Assembly (NCBI GenBank): GCA_032191485.1
Contig: JAVDOI010000173.1
Span: 235,001 to 299,000, forward strand
Length of the DNA: 64,000 nucleotides
Reading direction: 5' to 3'
Source of the DNA: Leptoclinus maculatus
Lineage: Eukaryota > Chordata > Actinopteri > Perciformes > Stichaeidae
Made by a program: the position numbers and the translations under genes. Of this stretch, positions 11,060 through 22,535 are shown piece by piece (within the stretch, counting starts at the first letter, position 1; each line of letters begins with the position of its first letter). The notes beneath the pieces are model-generated. The model worked only from the letters and a program-made list of their open reading frames with translations, had not been told where the DNA came from and searched no databases.

Positions 11060-13160
11060 AAGTATGGCCGACCAAAGTCAAGTCTCCCTTCAGTCGCTCA
11101 TGGACGCAATCAGCCAGTAAACCAGACTTCATATCACGGCTCGATGCTTCTACTGAACCATGAATACGGTGCTGATATTCATTATTATCTATTCTATATT
11201 ATAATATAAGAGGTAAACACCAAACCACTGCAGTACAACACAGAGTCAGCTGCATGAAGACGACATTGAGGACTTAAAAACCTGCATCAGTCCCATTGAA
11301 GAAGAAAAGAGCTGAAACAGAAGGCGGACTCAATGGAGAACTACAGCAGACGCTCCAACATTGGTCTCGTTAAAGCTCCAGAAAAGGCAGAAGGCCGGGA
11401 TGTCGTTGGGTTTGTGCAGCAGCTGATCCTACACCTCTTGGGTCAGGAACACTTTCCTAATCCCCCGGTAATGGAGAGAGCTCACTCAGCCCCACACAGA
11501 GAAACCACAACACAAGCTCAACTGGTCCAAGGACCATCCTGGGAAGATTCCTGAGTTTCAGGATGAAGTTCAAACTCTTCACCTCTCCAGACCAAAGGGG
11601 AGAGCTCCTCATCAACACCACCAGGATCCACTTGTACCCCGACTACAGTGCAGAGAGTTTGAACACATCAAAAGGAAACTTGTGGACATGAACATGGACT
11701 ACTCGCTTCTCTATCCCTCTGTTCTTCACATCAACTGTGGAGAAGAAAAGGATGCAGAGGACTTCATGAAGGAGGTGGAGAGACGTCGCTCTCAAAGTAA
11801 CTTCAAGCCACATGTGAACCAACAACCTTCTGGTGAAGTAGACCATTCACTTCATACCCCTCCCTCTTTACTTTCTGTTTCTGAGGGTTTAAATGATGAG
11901 AGTAGAAGTAGAACAGCATCTAGCATCGGATGCTGAGGGAGAAGAGCAGCACACTTGATGTTTAAGTGCAGCACAGTGAATGAGAACATATACGCACTAA
12001 ACATATCAGGTGTGTGTGCATGTGTGTACTTCTTTCTGTAAGAAAAGGGTTGTTAATCAGCCACTGAAGAACATGAATACAATGAGAGGACTGATTGAAA
12101 GCTAGTGTGTAATATCTTTGTCCATTTATTGATGTTCCTTCAGGGTTCTGAGGATAGATGTAGTCGGTACTACGTATTTGTTACCTTTGTAAAAGAAACT
12201 AGAAACTGACAACAGCAGCATGAAGGTTGTGGATGTGCTTCACATGGAGTATGTCAGAGTGAGAGGTCAGAGGTCATCTGGAAACTCACAGTTTCTTAAA
12301 CTCTATAGCTCAATATAAGGAAGGTCACGGACCAGATAGAGACAATCATTCACCAGGTCTGTCAGCTGAAGAGGAGAACAATCAGCTACATTTACCATAA
12401 ACTGTTCTCCTGAAGTAATAGAAGTCCTCACAGCAGCAGGCAATCATGGGAACGAGACCTTAAAACTGCAATCACTGACCACCAATGGAAAGCAATCGTG
12501 TTAAATAGTAAAAGAATATGTAGTAATTACAAATCCCAGGAAACTCAGTTTAAGATCAAACATAAATTACAAACTACCTCAAACTGCAGGAGCAAACATG
12601 ACAACGACTGCTCCGGCGTATGTGTCAGGTGTAAGCAGCATGTAGGCACCGACGTGCATTTAATGTGACTCTGTCCGGATATTCATACATTTTGTGTTGA
12701 AATTGGTGACCAGGTATCCTCCATAATACAGTGTCCTACTGAGCTCCATCCTCTACAATGCATCCTAGGCCTAGACGCTGCCTCACCGGTATTAAACAGA
12801 TACAAGAGAGTTCTTAGTCTTCTATGGTTCTGTGCACGTTATCAATCTCACAGCATTGGCTAGACGGCACAAAACATCTGTTTCAAGTTGGCTTTATAAT
12901 GTTCTACAACTACTCCCATTGGAGAGGCTCACATGTTCTCCAAGGAGACATGAACGGGTTCTTCTCTGTTTGGAACCCTGTTGTGGATTTTAGTGGAGAG
13001 GACTATACCGAAATCATATTAGGAGGTTTTACACCCTTAGGATCCAAGTGACCAGTGAAAAGTCCACAATATTTGATATTATTGAATTGTTGTGACAGGT
13101 ATAATATGGAGGATGATGATCTACAACTGTGCTGTTTTATCACATTAAAAATAAAGATTC
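11060..13160 (+). mobile_element. Decayed L1-like LINE fragment
   Basis: Starts with ATGGCCGACCAAAG-type ORF1 sequence carrying early stops. At 11333 it gives ENYSRRSNIGLVKAPEKAEG and at 11600-11800 IHLYPDYSAEFEHIKRKL and YSLLYPSVLHI, the RRM and C-terminal domains of L1 ORF1 proteins. At 12620-12960 stretches such as CVRCKQHVGTDVHLM and LPLERL resemble the C-terminus of L1 ORF2. The endonuclease and reverse transcriptase are missing, so most of ORF2 is deleted. The 3-prime limit (AATAAA-like words near 13150) is approximate. Confidence 0.65.
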
Positions 13161-13623
13161 TTTAAATTATACCTTTTTTTCGTTGACATGGTTTGTTGCT
13201 GAGTCTGACTGTATAGTTAGCCGCTCACAATATTCATTCATATTTCATTGTTATTGCAGGGTCAATATGGAGGGTGATGATTTATGTTGGTTTTGAGTTC
13301 TTGTGTCTCGATTTGTTTAGTTTTCTTGTGTCGGAGTCTGATCGTTTGTATAGTTAGCTGTTAGCTGCTAAATGCTCCACTGTGTTCACCAGCTCGTCTC
13401 TAACTGAGTCTGTCTGCTGTTTGCTGCTGAGCAGGTAGTGAACAGTGGCTTCATCACAGCTTGTTGGATGAAAACAGCTGCTGCTGGAAACACTGAGACT
13501 GAACCAAACAGGAAATGTGCTGCAGAACCAAAACTAGGAGCTAAAAGAGGCTAAAAAGCTGTGTAGAGCTGCAGAGATGGAGACAGTTCTCTGTGGGTTC
13601 ATCACCACCACACGACTCTTCAC
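13161..13623. other. Probable old dispersed repeat, interrupted by the hAT element
   Basis: The sequence has the style of teleost dispersed repeats (gagctaaaagaggctaaaaag) and continues on the far side of the hAT insertion at 14819. No coding feature seen. Confidence 0.3.
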
Positions 13624-14810
<1,187 letters not shown>

Positions 14811-14818
14811 CTCTTCAC

Positions 14819-15456
14819 CATCACACAGAGTCAGCTGATCCGTTGTCGGTATAGAAGTATTGATTGTTGATGTTTTGGTCCTGACAAGCGACCTCTTGTG
14901 TTTGTGTAATAATGACTGTTGTCTCTCAGAAGTAAAGGAGAAAGTATCCTGAAATCACTACAGCGCCACAAACCCTCTGATAGAGGAGGTCGGGGGATAT
15001 GGTTGGATGTACAAAGCTGTTCACATCCCGTCTCCTAGCAACAATCAACACTGGTTTCTATTATCTGTAATCTGGGGGTGAACATATTACAGTTCAAGTC
15101 CGTCTGCAGCCACAGAGCACTGCCTGTGTCCCCCTAGAACGTTGGTCCAGTCCTAAATAAACCTCTTTGGGCTCTGACACACCATGTCCACAATCAGCTG
15201 TTGGTTCTTCACTGAGCGTCTGTGGCCGACTGTCACCTGTAGTTTCAACAAGTCGACTCTTATCAGCCAGGGAACTGGCTCTCAGTGCAGAACAAACCAA
15301 ACCAGGTAAAGCTGAACTCCTTTAAAACATCAAACATTCCTATTGTGATGATTCATCAAGACGGTTTAAACAGATTGTTTTTGTCTTTTCACAATAATGT
15401 CTGGACTAAAGGGAAACACACACTGGTGGCAGATGACGAGCATCAAAATATCAATC
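14819..15456. other. NLR intron sequence before the Gypsy element
   Basis: No gene recognised. The last bases (caatctatt) are the original neighbour of the sequence resuming at 23884. Confidence 0.4.
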
Positions 15457-16426
15457 TATTTGTGGCGAGAGGAAGATGATGATATGGTTTAAAGTTTACT
15501 TGGCTATCAACCAATCGTCAGAGCACAACAACGCCACCTTAGGAATTTCACCTAAAGATTAAGTTTCGCCCACAGTCTCACTAACTCAGGACACTCGGGT
15601 TCATTATACAGATTAGGCGGAGACGTGGTTCCAATACAAAACAATTACTCTTTATTTTTACACACCGATGGTTCACAGATGATAGTCAGTACAAAATATT
15701 AATAAAAGAGCCTGTATTTCTTTTATTAAAAGAGGTGTAGGGCTGCGGCTTACCAGTGGCGAGGTGGACCAGTACGGGTGAGGATCCCAAAAGAGGAGGC
15801 ACCCCGATCACACGTGTACACAACACTCACACACAACCACACGTGAGGGCTCGGAACCAGGGGCACACCAAACCACACAGCACACGAAGGGAGACACCCC
15901 CACCCGAAGGCACCAACCCCACCACCTTGGCTCAGCAGCTCCTACAGGGACAAGGAACACAATTACACAAGGCTCTGGTTCTCAGAGAGGAAAATCAAAC
16001 AAAAGGAAAAAACAAGAAAAGACAAAACCAAAATAACTCCGGTCAGCTGATCAGCCAGGGGGATGATCAGCTAACTGAGGTAAATAAATTAAATGCCAGA
16101 GTGGGCCTTAACATCCCCTGTCAAAATGCACAATAAAATGGCTCAAGCTAAAAATAGTTGTTCCTATATTAAAACGAAGGTGATGCTGACGTCAACAGCC
16201 CGAAGCCGGGGCGCAGTGCTGATGAGAGCAGCGTCAGACCCTGTAGGCGACACAGCGCAGCAGGGTAGATCAAGCCCGGTAGGGCAAAGCCGTTTAGTCA
16301 GAAGCCATGTAGGCAAACACCTGTAGACAAATCCCGGTAGACAAAACAGCAGCGTTCCCTCAATATGAGCAAGTTAACTGTAGCCACTTTGTGGCAACGT
16401 TCCGCTCGAACTCAGCAAAAAGTCCC

Positions 16427-16509
16427 CTGTGATAGAGGATAAAATCAAATTAATAAAATAATAATAATTAACCCCAAAGTATATAAACTAGCGAGATTAA
16501 ATCACCTAC
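16427..16509 (-). other. 83-nt GT-AG intron-like segment present only in the 3-prime LTR
   Basis: On the element strand it begins GTAGGTG and ends CTCTATCACAG. The flanks TGATCG and GGGACTTTTT are joined exactly in the other LTR (junction near 23501). Confidence 0.85.
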
Positions 16510-16573
16510 CGATCAGGCAATATTCTTCTGCTCCAGAAGGGGGGAGGAGGGCATGTAGCGCTGCTACCACCGG

Positions 16574-16643
16574 CTATATGAGTAAGACACGGTTACTAAC
16601 AGACACTATACTACAAAAAAATCAGGACCTAATCGAAACTCAC
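16574..16643 (-). other. 70-nt GT-AG intron-like segment present only in the 3-prime LTR
   Basis: On the element strand it begins with a consensus donor GTGAGT and ends CATATAG. The flanks CTGTGTCG and CCG-TGGTAGC are joined exactly in the other LTR (junction near 23566). Confidence 0.85.
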
Positions 16644-16964
16644 CGACACAGATCCGCAGGTGAGTCTCCTGTGCAGGAGGGGGGGAGCCCAAGAGATAGT
16701 CTATAAAATTACAAAAAGCCAATATAACACCAAAAGAGCACGACCGACAAAGACAATGCTTCAGCGTTGTTGCATACCTGCGGCAGCGGCTGAAGTCAGG
16801 CAGACCGGAAGCGGGACACGCGTTTGACGTCAGGGTGGATCTAAGGGAATCCCCGTCGCATTTATGCGATGCCCGCCCACCGTGATTGGCCAGTGGTAGA
16901 CCACCACTAATTAATTAAAGGGACACCGAGGCCCAGCGAGCGATCAAAGCTCCCTTCTGCTACA

Positions 16965-16985
16965 TTCTACCCCGTCTTTTTGCAT
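16965..16985 (-). promoter_or_regulatory. Polypurine tract of the Gypsy element
   Basis: AAAAAGACGGGGTAGAA lies directly before the 3-prime LTR on the element strand, the position where plus-strand DNA synthesis is primed. Confidence 0.6.
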
Positions 16986-17039
16986 CGTCGCCCCGACGAT
17001 GGAACAGACAAGATTTTGCAGGCCTGTCTGCAATTCTCT

Positions 17040-20000
17040 CTACTGATCTGGGAAGATGGTGCACATTAGAATGCTGACCAGCAGTTGACCGTGTGGTCCG
17101 ACGTGCTGCCTCATCATTACATTCATGGTGACTGGATGGTGGGCCAGCCCAGGAGGCTGGCCCACCATCCTCGTAATCCTCGTAATAGTGGGAATCACTA
17201 TGGGGTCTGGCACAGCAGAGGCCGGGTCAAATGGTGGGGGTAGCAGCCCCACAGTGGTTTGTGTCCCTGCAGTCGGTCTGTCAGATGTCACGATAGGTGT
17301 TGCTTGAGGACATTCCTGCTGCTGCAGCATCAACCACTCACCATCGGATGAGGACTCGTCCTCAGAGAGTGGCATGTCCATGGAACATGGGCCACTGGTG
17401 GAGCCACGACCTGGGGGGTCTGCTCCAACCAGGGCTTTTAGCCGGCTACGATGGACTTGCTTGGTTTTACTGTGGTCGTCCACAGGCGCAATGGTGTAAA
17501 CTGGGCCACCATCCTTAGGTGCCTTCAGGACTCTATGCACCACGGGACACCACAGATCCTGGATTTTATGACGTCCCCTCACACTAAAATCCCTCAACAA
17601 TACCAACTGACCGTTCTTCAAAGGCGCAATTCGAACATGCTGATCATAGTTTCTCTTTCGACGCTCTGCCGCCAACCTCAACCTCTCCCTAGCCCCTTCA
17701 AAGGCTACCTGGAGCCGAGTCTGGTGCTCCTTGATCCACTCATGGACATTTCCTCCCACCGGATCCTGAACTCTGCCCAGCAGGAAATCGACCGGCAGCC
17801 TGGGTTCTTGACCAAACATGAGGAAAAATGGTGATTCACCAGTTGCCTGATGGGGAGTGGTGTTATAGCAGTACAGTACCTGCGGCAGGCAAGAATTCCA
17901 ATCTCTCTTTCGAGAGACGGGTAGAGTGCGCAGCAAGTTGTGGAGAGTTCTATTGAACCGTTCGCATTGCCCATTACCGGCCGGATGGTAGGCGGTGGTG
18001 CGAGACTTTTCAATGCCGTAAAGGCCACACAGCTGCTGGATCAAAGCACTTTCAAAGTTGCGGCCCTGGTCTGAGTGTATACGGGCTGGAACACCAAACT
18101 TGAAAAACCACTCCGTGACCAAAGCCTGTGCCACTGTAGAGGCACGTTGATCCCGGGTGGGAATAGCCAGTGTGTATTTACTGAAAACGTCTGTCATCAC
18201 CAGAACATTTTCCAATCCATTATGGGCAGGTTCCAACAAAGTATAGTCAATGGCTAAAATCTCATTAGGCCGTGAAGCCAATAAATGCCCCAAGTAGCTA
18301 CGAGTAGCTGGCTGGGTGTCTTTGGCCACTTGGCATCTTTCACAGGCCTGACACCAGTCTGCCACCTCAGAGAACATACCTGGCCAGTAACAACGAGCTC
18401 GCAAGAGCTCCAACGTTCTCTCCACGCCTTGATGGCCGTGCTCCTGATGAACCCCCATTAGAACCTCGTTCTTTAAGACAGCCGGCAGCAGCAGTTGGAA
18501 TGTTGCCGCTGCACCACCAGGGCGGAAAATCTGGCGACAAAGGACCCCGTTCTGCTCAACCAGGCGGTCCCATTGTCGGAGCAGCACCAATACGGGCTGA
18601 GATAAATGTTTCTGCTCCTCATGGTTAGGACGCTGGTTCTGTCTCCAGAACAACAGGACTTCCTGGATAACTGGGTCAGCCTGCTGGAGAGAACAAAGGT
18701 CAGACAGTGTGCGATTAGGCAAGACTGTGACAGCAGCTTGGGTTGCCTCGACCTTCCCCAACTGCAATGCTCGCTGTAACGGTTCCGGGAGCAAGGTGCC
18801 AGGGACCATGGCTTCCATGTCCGGCTCACCTGGTGGATGCTGCCGGGAGAGGGCGTCAGCGTTCTGATTGCTTCTCCCTGACCTGTACTTTAACTCAAAG
18901 TCAAAGGATGCAAGTTGGGCCGCCCACCGTTGTTCGGTCGCCCCAAGTTTTGCCGACGACAAGTGGCTCAATGGATTGTTGTCGGTGTAAACAAGGCACT
19001 TGTGGCCCAACAAATACTCCCTGAATTTCTCGGTCATGGCCCACTTAAGCGCCAAGAACTCGAGTTTCATCAAGCTATAGTTCTGCATATTGCGCTCAGT
19101 GGGTCTCAGACCACGACTGGCATATGCTATCGGCCTAACCTTACCTCCGTGCTCCTGTGAGAGCACCGCCCCTAGCCCGCCAAAGCTCGCATCCACCTCA
19201 AGGATGAAAGGCAAGGAGAAATCAGCATAGGCCAGGACAGGTGCAGTGGTGAGTTTGGCTTTTAACGCGCCAAAGCTACACTGGCACTCCTCTGTCCACT
19301 TCTCAAGAATGTCTGGCCCTGCCCTCCTTCTGGCCTTGGTGCCTCCTAGCTCTGCCACCAGCTTATGGAGAGGGGATGCCAGCTTGGCAAAGCCCTCCAC
19401 GAAGCGACGATAATAACTGGCAAACCCCAGAAAAGACCGCAGCTCGGATACCGTAGAGGGCGGCTGCCAGTTAGCCACCACCTCGATCTTGCTCGGATCG
19501 GTGGAGACACCCTTGTCCGAGATGACATGACCCAAGTAATGCACTTCCTGCTGGAAAAAGGCACATTTGGAGAGTTTCGCCTTAAGACCCTCCTGCTGAA
19601 GCCGACCCAGCACCACCTCCAGTCTCTCCAGATGTTGTTCTACTGAGGAAGAGAAGACCACAATGTCGTCAAGGTAGAGAAGTAGTGACTGGCACTGTTG
19701 GTCCCCGAATAGACGCTGCATTAACCTCTGGAAGGTGCTGGGGGCGTTGCAGAGCCCAAAGGGCATGCGGTTCCACTCAAACAAACCAAATGGGGTGCAA
19801 AATGCTGTCTTGGGTCTGTCTTTCTCAGCCATTGGGACCTGGTTGTACCCACTGGCCAGATCCATGGTGGAAAACCAGCGAGCACCCGTCAGTGAATCCA
19901 GGGATTCCTCGATACGAGGTAAAGGAAAAGCATCCTTTCTGGTCTTGCTGTTAAGTTGGCGGTAGTCAACGCACAAGCGCAGACTACCATCCTTCTTCTT

Positions 20001-21101
20001 TACCAGAACGATGGGGGAAGCATAGGGACTGCTACTCTCCCTGATTACCTGCGTTTCCAGTAGCTGATTGATATGCTCTTTTACTACCTCGTACTCTGAT
20101 GGAGGAATACGCCTGTAGCGCTGTCTTACAGGGACATCATCCAAGAGTGGAATGTCATGGGCTATCAAGTTGGTACAACCCAAATCCCCCTCATAAGCCG
20201 AAAATACTGAGGTGTACTTCCCAAGAAGGGACCTCACCTGATCCTTCTCTTCAGCAGACAATGAAGACAGGTTGATGGCATCCAGCTGGTCCTCCACCGT
20301 TGGAAGAACGGACTGAGATGCCACGGTGGCTACACTAGATGGCCGCTCTGTGACTCCTGTGGGCAGACTGACAACATTGACCGTATCCAAGGTGCCTACA
20401 ATGGTGCGGGGATAAAGCAACACATCAGTGGAGCCTACATTAACAATCGGTATGTAGGCTGTGCCTCGTATCACACGAACCAAGGCAGGTGACGCAAGCA
20501 GCCCAGCAGGTAAGCCAGTTTCAGGGGGTTCGAACAACACCGTGGCACCCGAGTACTGCTCAGCACACGTAGCCGCCACCACTTGCATCATGCCACCTGG
20601 GATACGACAAGCCTTCTTACCCCGGATCTTTACTTTCCCTGCAGTACCCAACGGGGCCTGCACACTGGCACGATGGCACTTTTGCAGCGCCTGCAGGAGA
20701 GACTCTGGTGCCCCAGATACTGGGGGAAAATCAAACAAAGCCTGGCCATGCTGCCCAAAGAGCTCTCTGTAGCACCTGCGGATCACATTCATCCCCAACA
20801 CACCAGGGACTGGACGGGACAAATCACCAGGGGGGTCCTTTACGACTAACACCCCACAGCGTAGCATCGACTTGCCACAAAGCTCCACGTCCAGTTCCAG
20901 GTAACCAATGTAAGGAATGGGCAACCCATTAGCAGCTCTAAGCTCCAGCCAGTGACAAGATTGGAGTCGTTCTTGACCCCACGGCTCGAAGTGCTGGAGG
21001 AAGAAGCTCTCTGTGACAGTAGACACCATGGATCCTGTATCCACCAAGCAAGGCACCTTAATCCCACCCATGTCCACATCCACATGTGGACACGAGGACA
21101 T
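17040..21101 (-). CDS. pol: Gypsy pol polyprotein (protease, reverse transcriptase, RNase H, integrase)
   Basis: About 1350 codons without interruption. Order of domains: aspartic protease (VDTGSMVST near residue 21), reverse transcriptase (LCVDYRQLN, then the catalytic YLDDIVVFS), RNase H (LEVDASFGGLGAVLSQ, YTDNNPLSHL), integrase zinc finger (HQEHGHQG...CQACERCQ), and integrase core with the D-D-E residues in AIDYTLL, HSDQGRNFES and HPAGNGQCERFN. All catalytic residues are present. The frame is open upstream of the ATG and overlaps the end of gag in the -1 frame, so it is probably made as a gag-pol fusion by ribosomal frameshifting. No chromodomain is evident at the C-terminus. Confidence 0.95.
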   Translation of the reverse strand: MSSCPHVDVDMGGIKVPCLVDTGSMVSTVTESFFLQHFEPWGQERLQSCHWLELRAANGLPIPYIGYLELDVELCGKSMLRCGVLVVKDPPGDLSRPVPGVLGMNVIRRCYRELFGQHGQALFDFPPVSGAPESLLQALQKCHRASVQAPLGTAGKVKIRGKKACRIPGGMMQVVAATCAEQYSGATVLFEPPETGLPAGLLASPALVRVIRGTAYIPIVNVGSTDVLLYPRTIVGTLDTVNVVSLPTGVTERPSSVATVASQSVLPTVEDQLDAINLSSLSAEEKDQVRSLLGKYTSVFSAYEGDLGCTNLIAHDIPLLDDVPVRQRYRRIPPSEYEVVKEHINQLLETQVIRESSSPYASPIVLVKKKDGSLRLCVDYRQLNSKTRKDAFPLPRIEESLDSLTGARWFSTMDLASGYNQVPMAEKDRPKTAFCTPFGLFEWNRMPFGLCNAPSTFQRLMQRLFGDQQCQSLLLYLDDIVVFSSSVEQHLERLEVVLGRLQQEGLKAKLSKCAFFQQEVHYLGHVISDKGVSTDPSKIEVVANWQPPSTVSELRSFLGFASYYRRFVEGFAKLASPLHKLVAELGGTKARRRAGPDILEKWTEECQCSFGALKAKLTTAPVLAYADFSLPFILEVDASFGGLGAVLSQEHGGKVRPIAYASRGLRPTERNMQNYSLMKLEFLALKWAMTEKFREYLLGHKCLVYTDNNPLSHLSSAKLGATEQRWAAQLASFDFELKYRSGRSNQNADALSRQHPPGEPDMEAMVPGTLLPEPLQRALQLGKVEATQAAVTVLPNRTLSDLCSLQQADPVIQEVLLFWRQNQRPNHEEQKHLSQPVLVLLRQWDRLVEQNGVLCRQIFRPGGAAATFQLLLPAVLKNEVLMGVHQEHGHQGVERTLELLRARCYWPGMFSEVADWCQACERCQVAKDTQPATRSYLGHLLASRPNEILAIDYTLLEPAHNGLENVLVMTDVFSKYTLAIPTRDQRASTVAQALVTEWFFKFGVPARIHSDQGRNFESALIQQLCGLYGIEKSRTTAYHPAGNGQCERFNRTLHNLLRTLPVSRKRDWNSCLPQVLYCYNTTPHQATGESPFFLMFGQEPRLPVDFLLGRVQDPVGGNVHEWIKEHQTRLQVAFEGARERLRLAAERRKRNYDQHVRIAPLKNGQLVLLRDFSVRGRHKIQDLWCPVVHRVLKAPKDGGPVYTIAPVDDHSKTKQVHRSRLKALVGADPPGRGSTSGPCSMDMPLSEDESSSDGEWLMLQQQECPQATPIVTSDRPTAGTQTTVGLLPPPFDPASAVPDPIVIPTITRITRMVGQPPGLAHHPVTMNVMMRQHVGPHGQLLVSILMCTIFPDQ
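17134..17170. other. Perfect 16-bp hairpin in the 3-prime end of pol
   Basis: GGATGGTGGGCCAGCC (17134-17149) and its exact reverse complement (17155-17170) surround a 5-base loop, coding for VGQPPGLAHHP. The GC-rich stem would be very stable in the element RNA. Confidence 0.9.
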
Positions 21102-21190
21102 CAACTTGGCGGCGTCCGCCGCACCACTTAAAACAAACCCGGAGCCAGTAGAAGGCCCAACCGAACTATGGCTCTCCAGTCCGGTGGGTA

Positions 21191-21201
21191 CTAGTTTTCC
21201 G
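21191..21201 (-). promoter_or_regulatory. Candidate -1 ribosomal frameshift site at the gag-pol junction
   Basis: On the element strand the gag frame ends TCG GAA AAC TAG. The -1 frame is open here (GGA AAA CTA GTA) and runs without a stop into pol. The A-run is slippery, but the heptamer is not a textbook one; a shift could also occur elsewhere in the short overlap. Confidence 0.5.
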
Positions 21202-22246
21202 AAGCCTGAGCTGACTGGGACTGCCTACCAGACTGTAGAGGAGCCTGTAAGGACTGAGGGTGGGGAGGGACGCGCAACCCGTTGCACTCTCTGGCAAAGT
21301 GACCAGGCTGTTGACAGCGCCTGCATATTATGGGGCCCTGACGAGGTGCACGATTGCGCTGTTGGGAGTTCTGTAGAAGAGCAATGCTTTGAGTAAGTTG
21401 ATTTAACTGTTGTTGCTGCTGTTTCAACATGTCACTCATCTCAGACAACTGGGGCGAGTTAACCATCCCCGGGGAACCACCATGAACACCGTACTGTATA
21501 CCCAGGACAGAGGGAACAGAGTGACTTCGGCCTCTCATGCCACCTGGCAAACCTTCCTGTTCCCACCTAATTGCCTCCCCCCTGACGTCAAGCAAGGTTG
21601 CGGTTGGCTTCCCTCGTACAAACTGTTTTAAGCCACGACGGAGTGCACCATCTAGAACGTGCTCCACAAATTGGTCTCGCAACAACACTTCCGCATTTAG
21701 CATTGCGCTAGGTGCGCGCTGTTTTACAGCCTCCATACGGCTCATCAAAGCGAGGGAGAACTCTTGTAAGGTCTCCCCTTCTTGTTGTCTTCTGGAAAAG
21801 AAGGCCTCCTGTAAGGCTACGTATGACTCGGAACACCCGTACAACTCCTGTAACGCAGCAATTACTTTATCTGGATCCCCTCGTTCTGCACTAGAGCGAA
21901 ATTTTATTTCATCACGTGCCTCTCCCTCCAAGTGATCAAACAAAAAGAATGCCTGATCGGAGGTAGATAACCTTCGTGCCCTCATACATGCGTTCACCTC
22001 TTCAATCCACTCATTCAACCCTATACCTGACCATCCCCTAAACACAGGGCATTTCCTGTCTCGGGGCATGAACACTAGCCTCTCTGTAACAGGGGTACTG
22101 GTAGTGATAGAAGCAGTAGGTGGCACAGAAGTAGAAGGCATAGCACTAGAACCAGGGAGGGTGGAAGCCTGTTCCTGGCGTAGCCTCTCATTATCTGCTG
22201 TCAACTGGGCAATTAAGTCCCTCAACTCTTGCAGATCTTCTGCCAT
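21191..22246 (-). CDS. gag: Gypsy gag protein
   Basis: 351 residues. It starts MAEDLQELRDLIAQLTADNE (predicted coiled coil), followed by a capsid-like region (CPVFRGWSG...WIEEVNACMRARRL, FFLFDHLEGEARDEI, FSLALMSRMEA) and a single CCHC zinc knuckle CRRCQQPGHFAREC near the end, which binds element RNA. The frame ends GAAAACTAG at 21191. pol continues in the -1 frame. Confidence 0.92.
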   Translation of the reverse strand: MAEDLQELRDLIAQLTADNERLRQEQASTLPGSSAMPSTSVPPTASITTSTPVTERLVFMPRDRKCPVFRGWSGIGLNEWIEEVNACMRARRLSTSDQAFFLFDHLEGEARDEIKFRSSAERGDPDKVIAALQELYGCSESYVALQEAFFSRRQQEGETLQEFSLALMSRMEAVKQRAPSAMLNAEVLLRDQFVEHVLDGALRRGLKQFVRGKPTATLLDVRGEAIRWEQEGLPGGMRGRSHSVPSVLGIQYGVHGGSPGMVNSPQLSEMSDMLKQQQQQLNQLTQSIALLQNSQQRNRAPRQGPIICRRCQQPGHFARECNGLRVPPHPQSLQAPLQSGRQSQSAQASEN

Positions 22247-22517
22247 TACTACAAATGGGTCAATGAAGGAGGACTCTACTGGGTTGGATTAGCACGAAAG
22301 TAAAGGAAAAAACAAAAATAGGTTAGCCAAATACCTTACCAGAACCTGTCACAGACTCACAAGAAACCCAAAAGAACCAGCTGCTGTTTTGCCTTTACCA
22401 AGAAAAAAAATTAAATAAATGAAGTACACAATTAAACACAATACACCAAATAACATTTACTCAACAAAACAAAGAAAAGAAGAATGGAACACACGTCTCT
22501 GCTTTCAAAGAGTATAC

Positions 22518-22535
22518 CCTGCCAACAACGCCAAA
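22518..22535 (-). promoter_or_regulatory. Presumed primer-binding site
   Basis: The bases next to the 5-prime LTR on the element strand read TTTGGCGTTGTTGGCAGG. Position fits a tRNA primer-binding site; I could not assign the tRNA. Confidence 0.5.

Larger units (their letters stand above)
15461..16964 (-). repeat. 3-prime LTR (intron-containing form)
   Basis: 1504 bp, reading TGTAGCAGAAGG...CTCGCCACA on the element strand. A TATA-like CATAAATG lies near 16865 and AATAAA-like signals near 15720 and 15650, so transcription start and polyadenylation probably sit far apart and the R region is long. It holds two GT-AG segments (16643-16574 and 16509-16427) absent from the other LTR. Confidence 0.93.

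Noticed and set aside
15756..16136. 126-codon frame on the plus strand of the left LTR (similar frame at 22831-23166)
   Set aside because: Antisense to the element and inside the LTR; the frame differs in length between the two LTRs and has no domain.
17125..21396. Many plus-strand frames of 60-130 codons
   Set aside because: Shadows of the intact minus-strand pol and gag genes.
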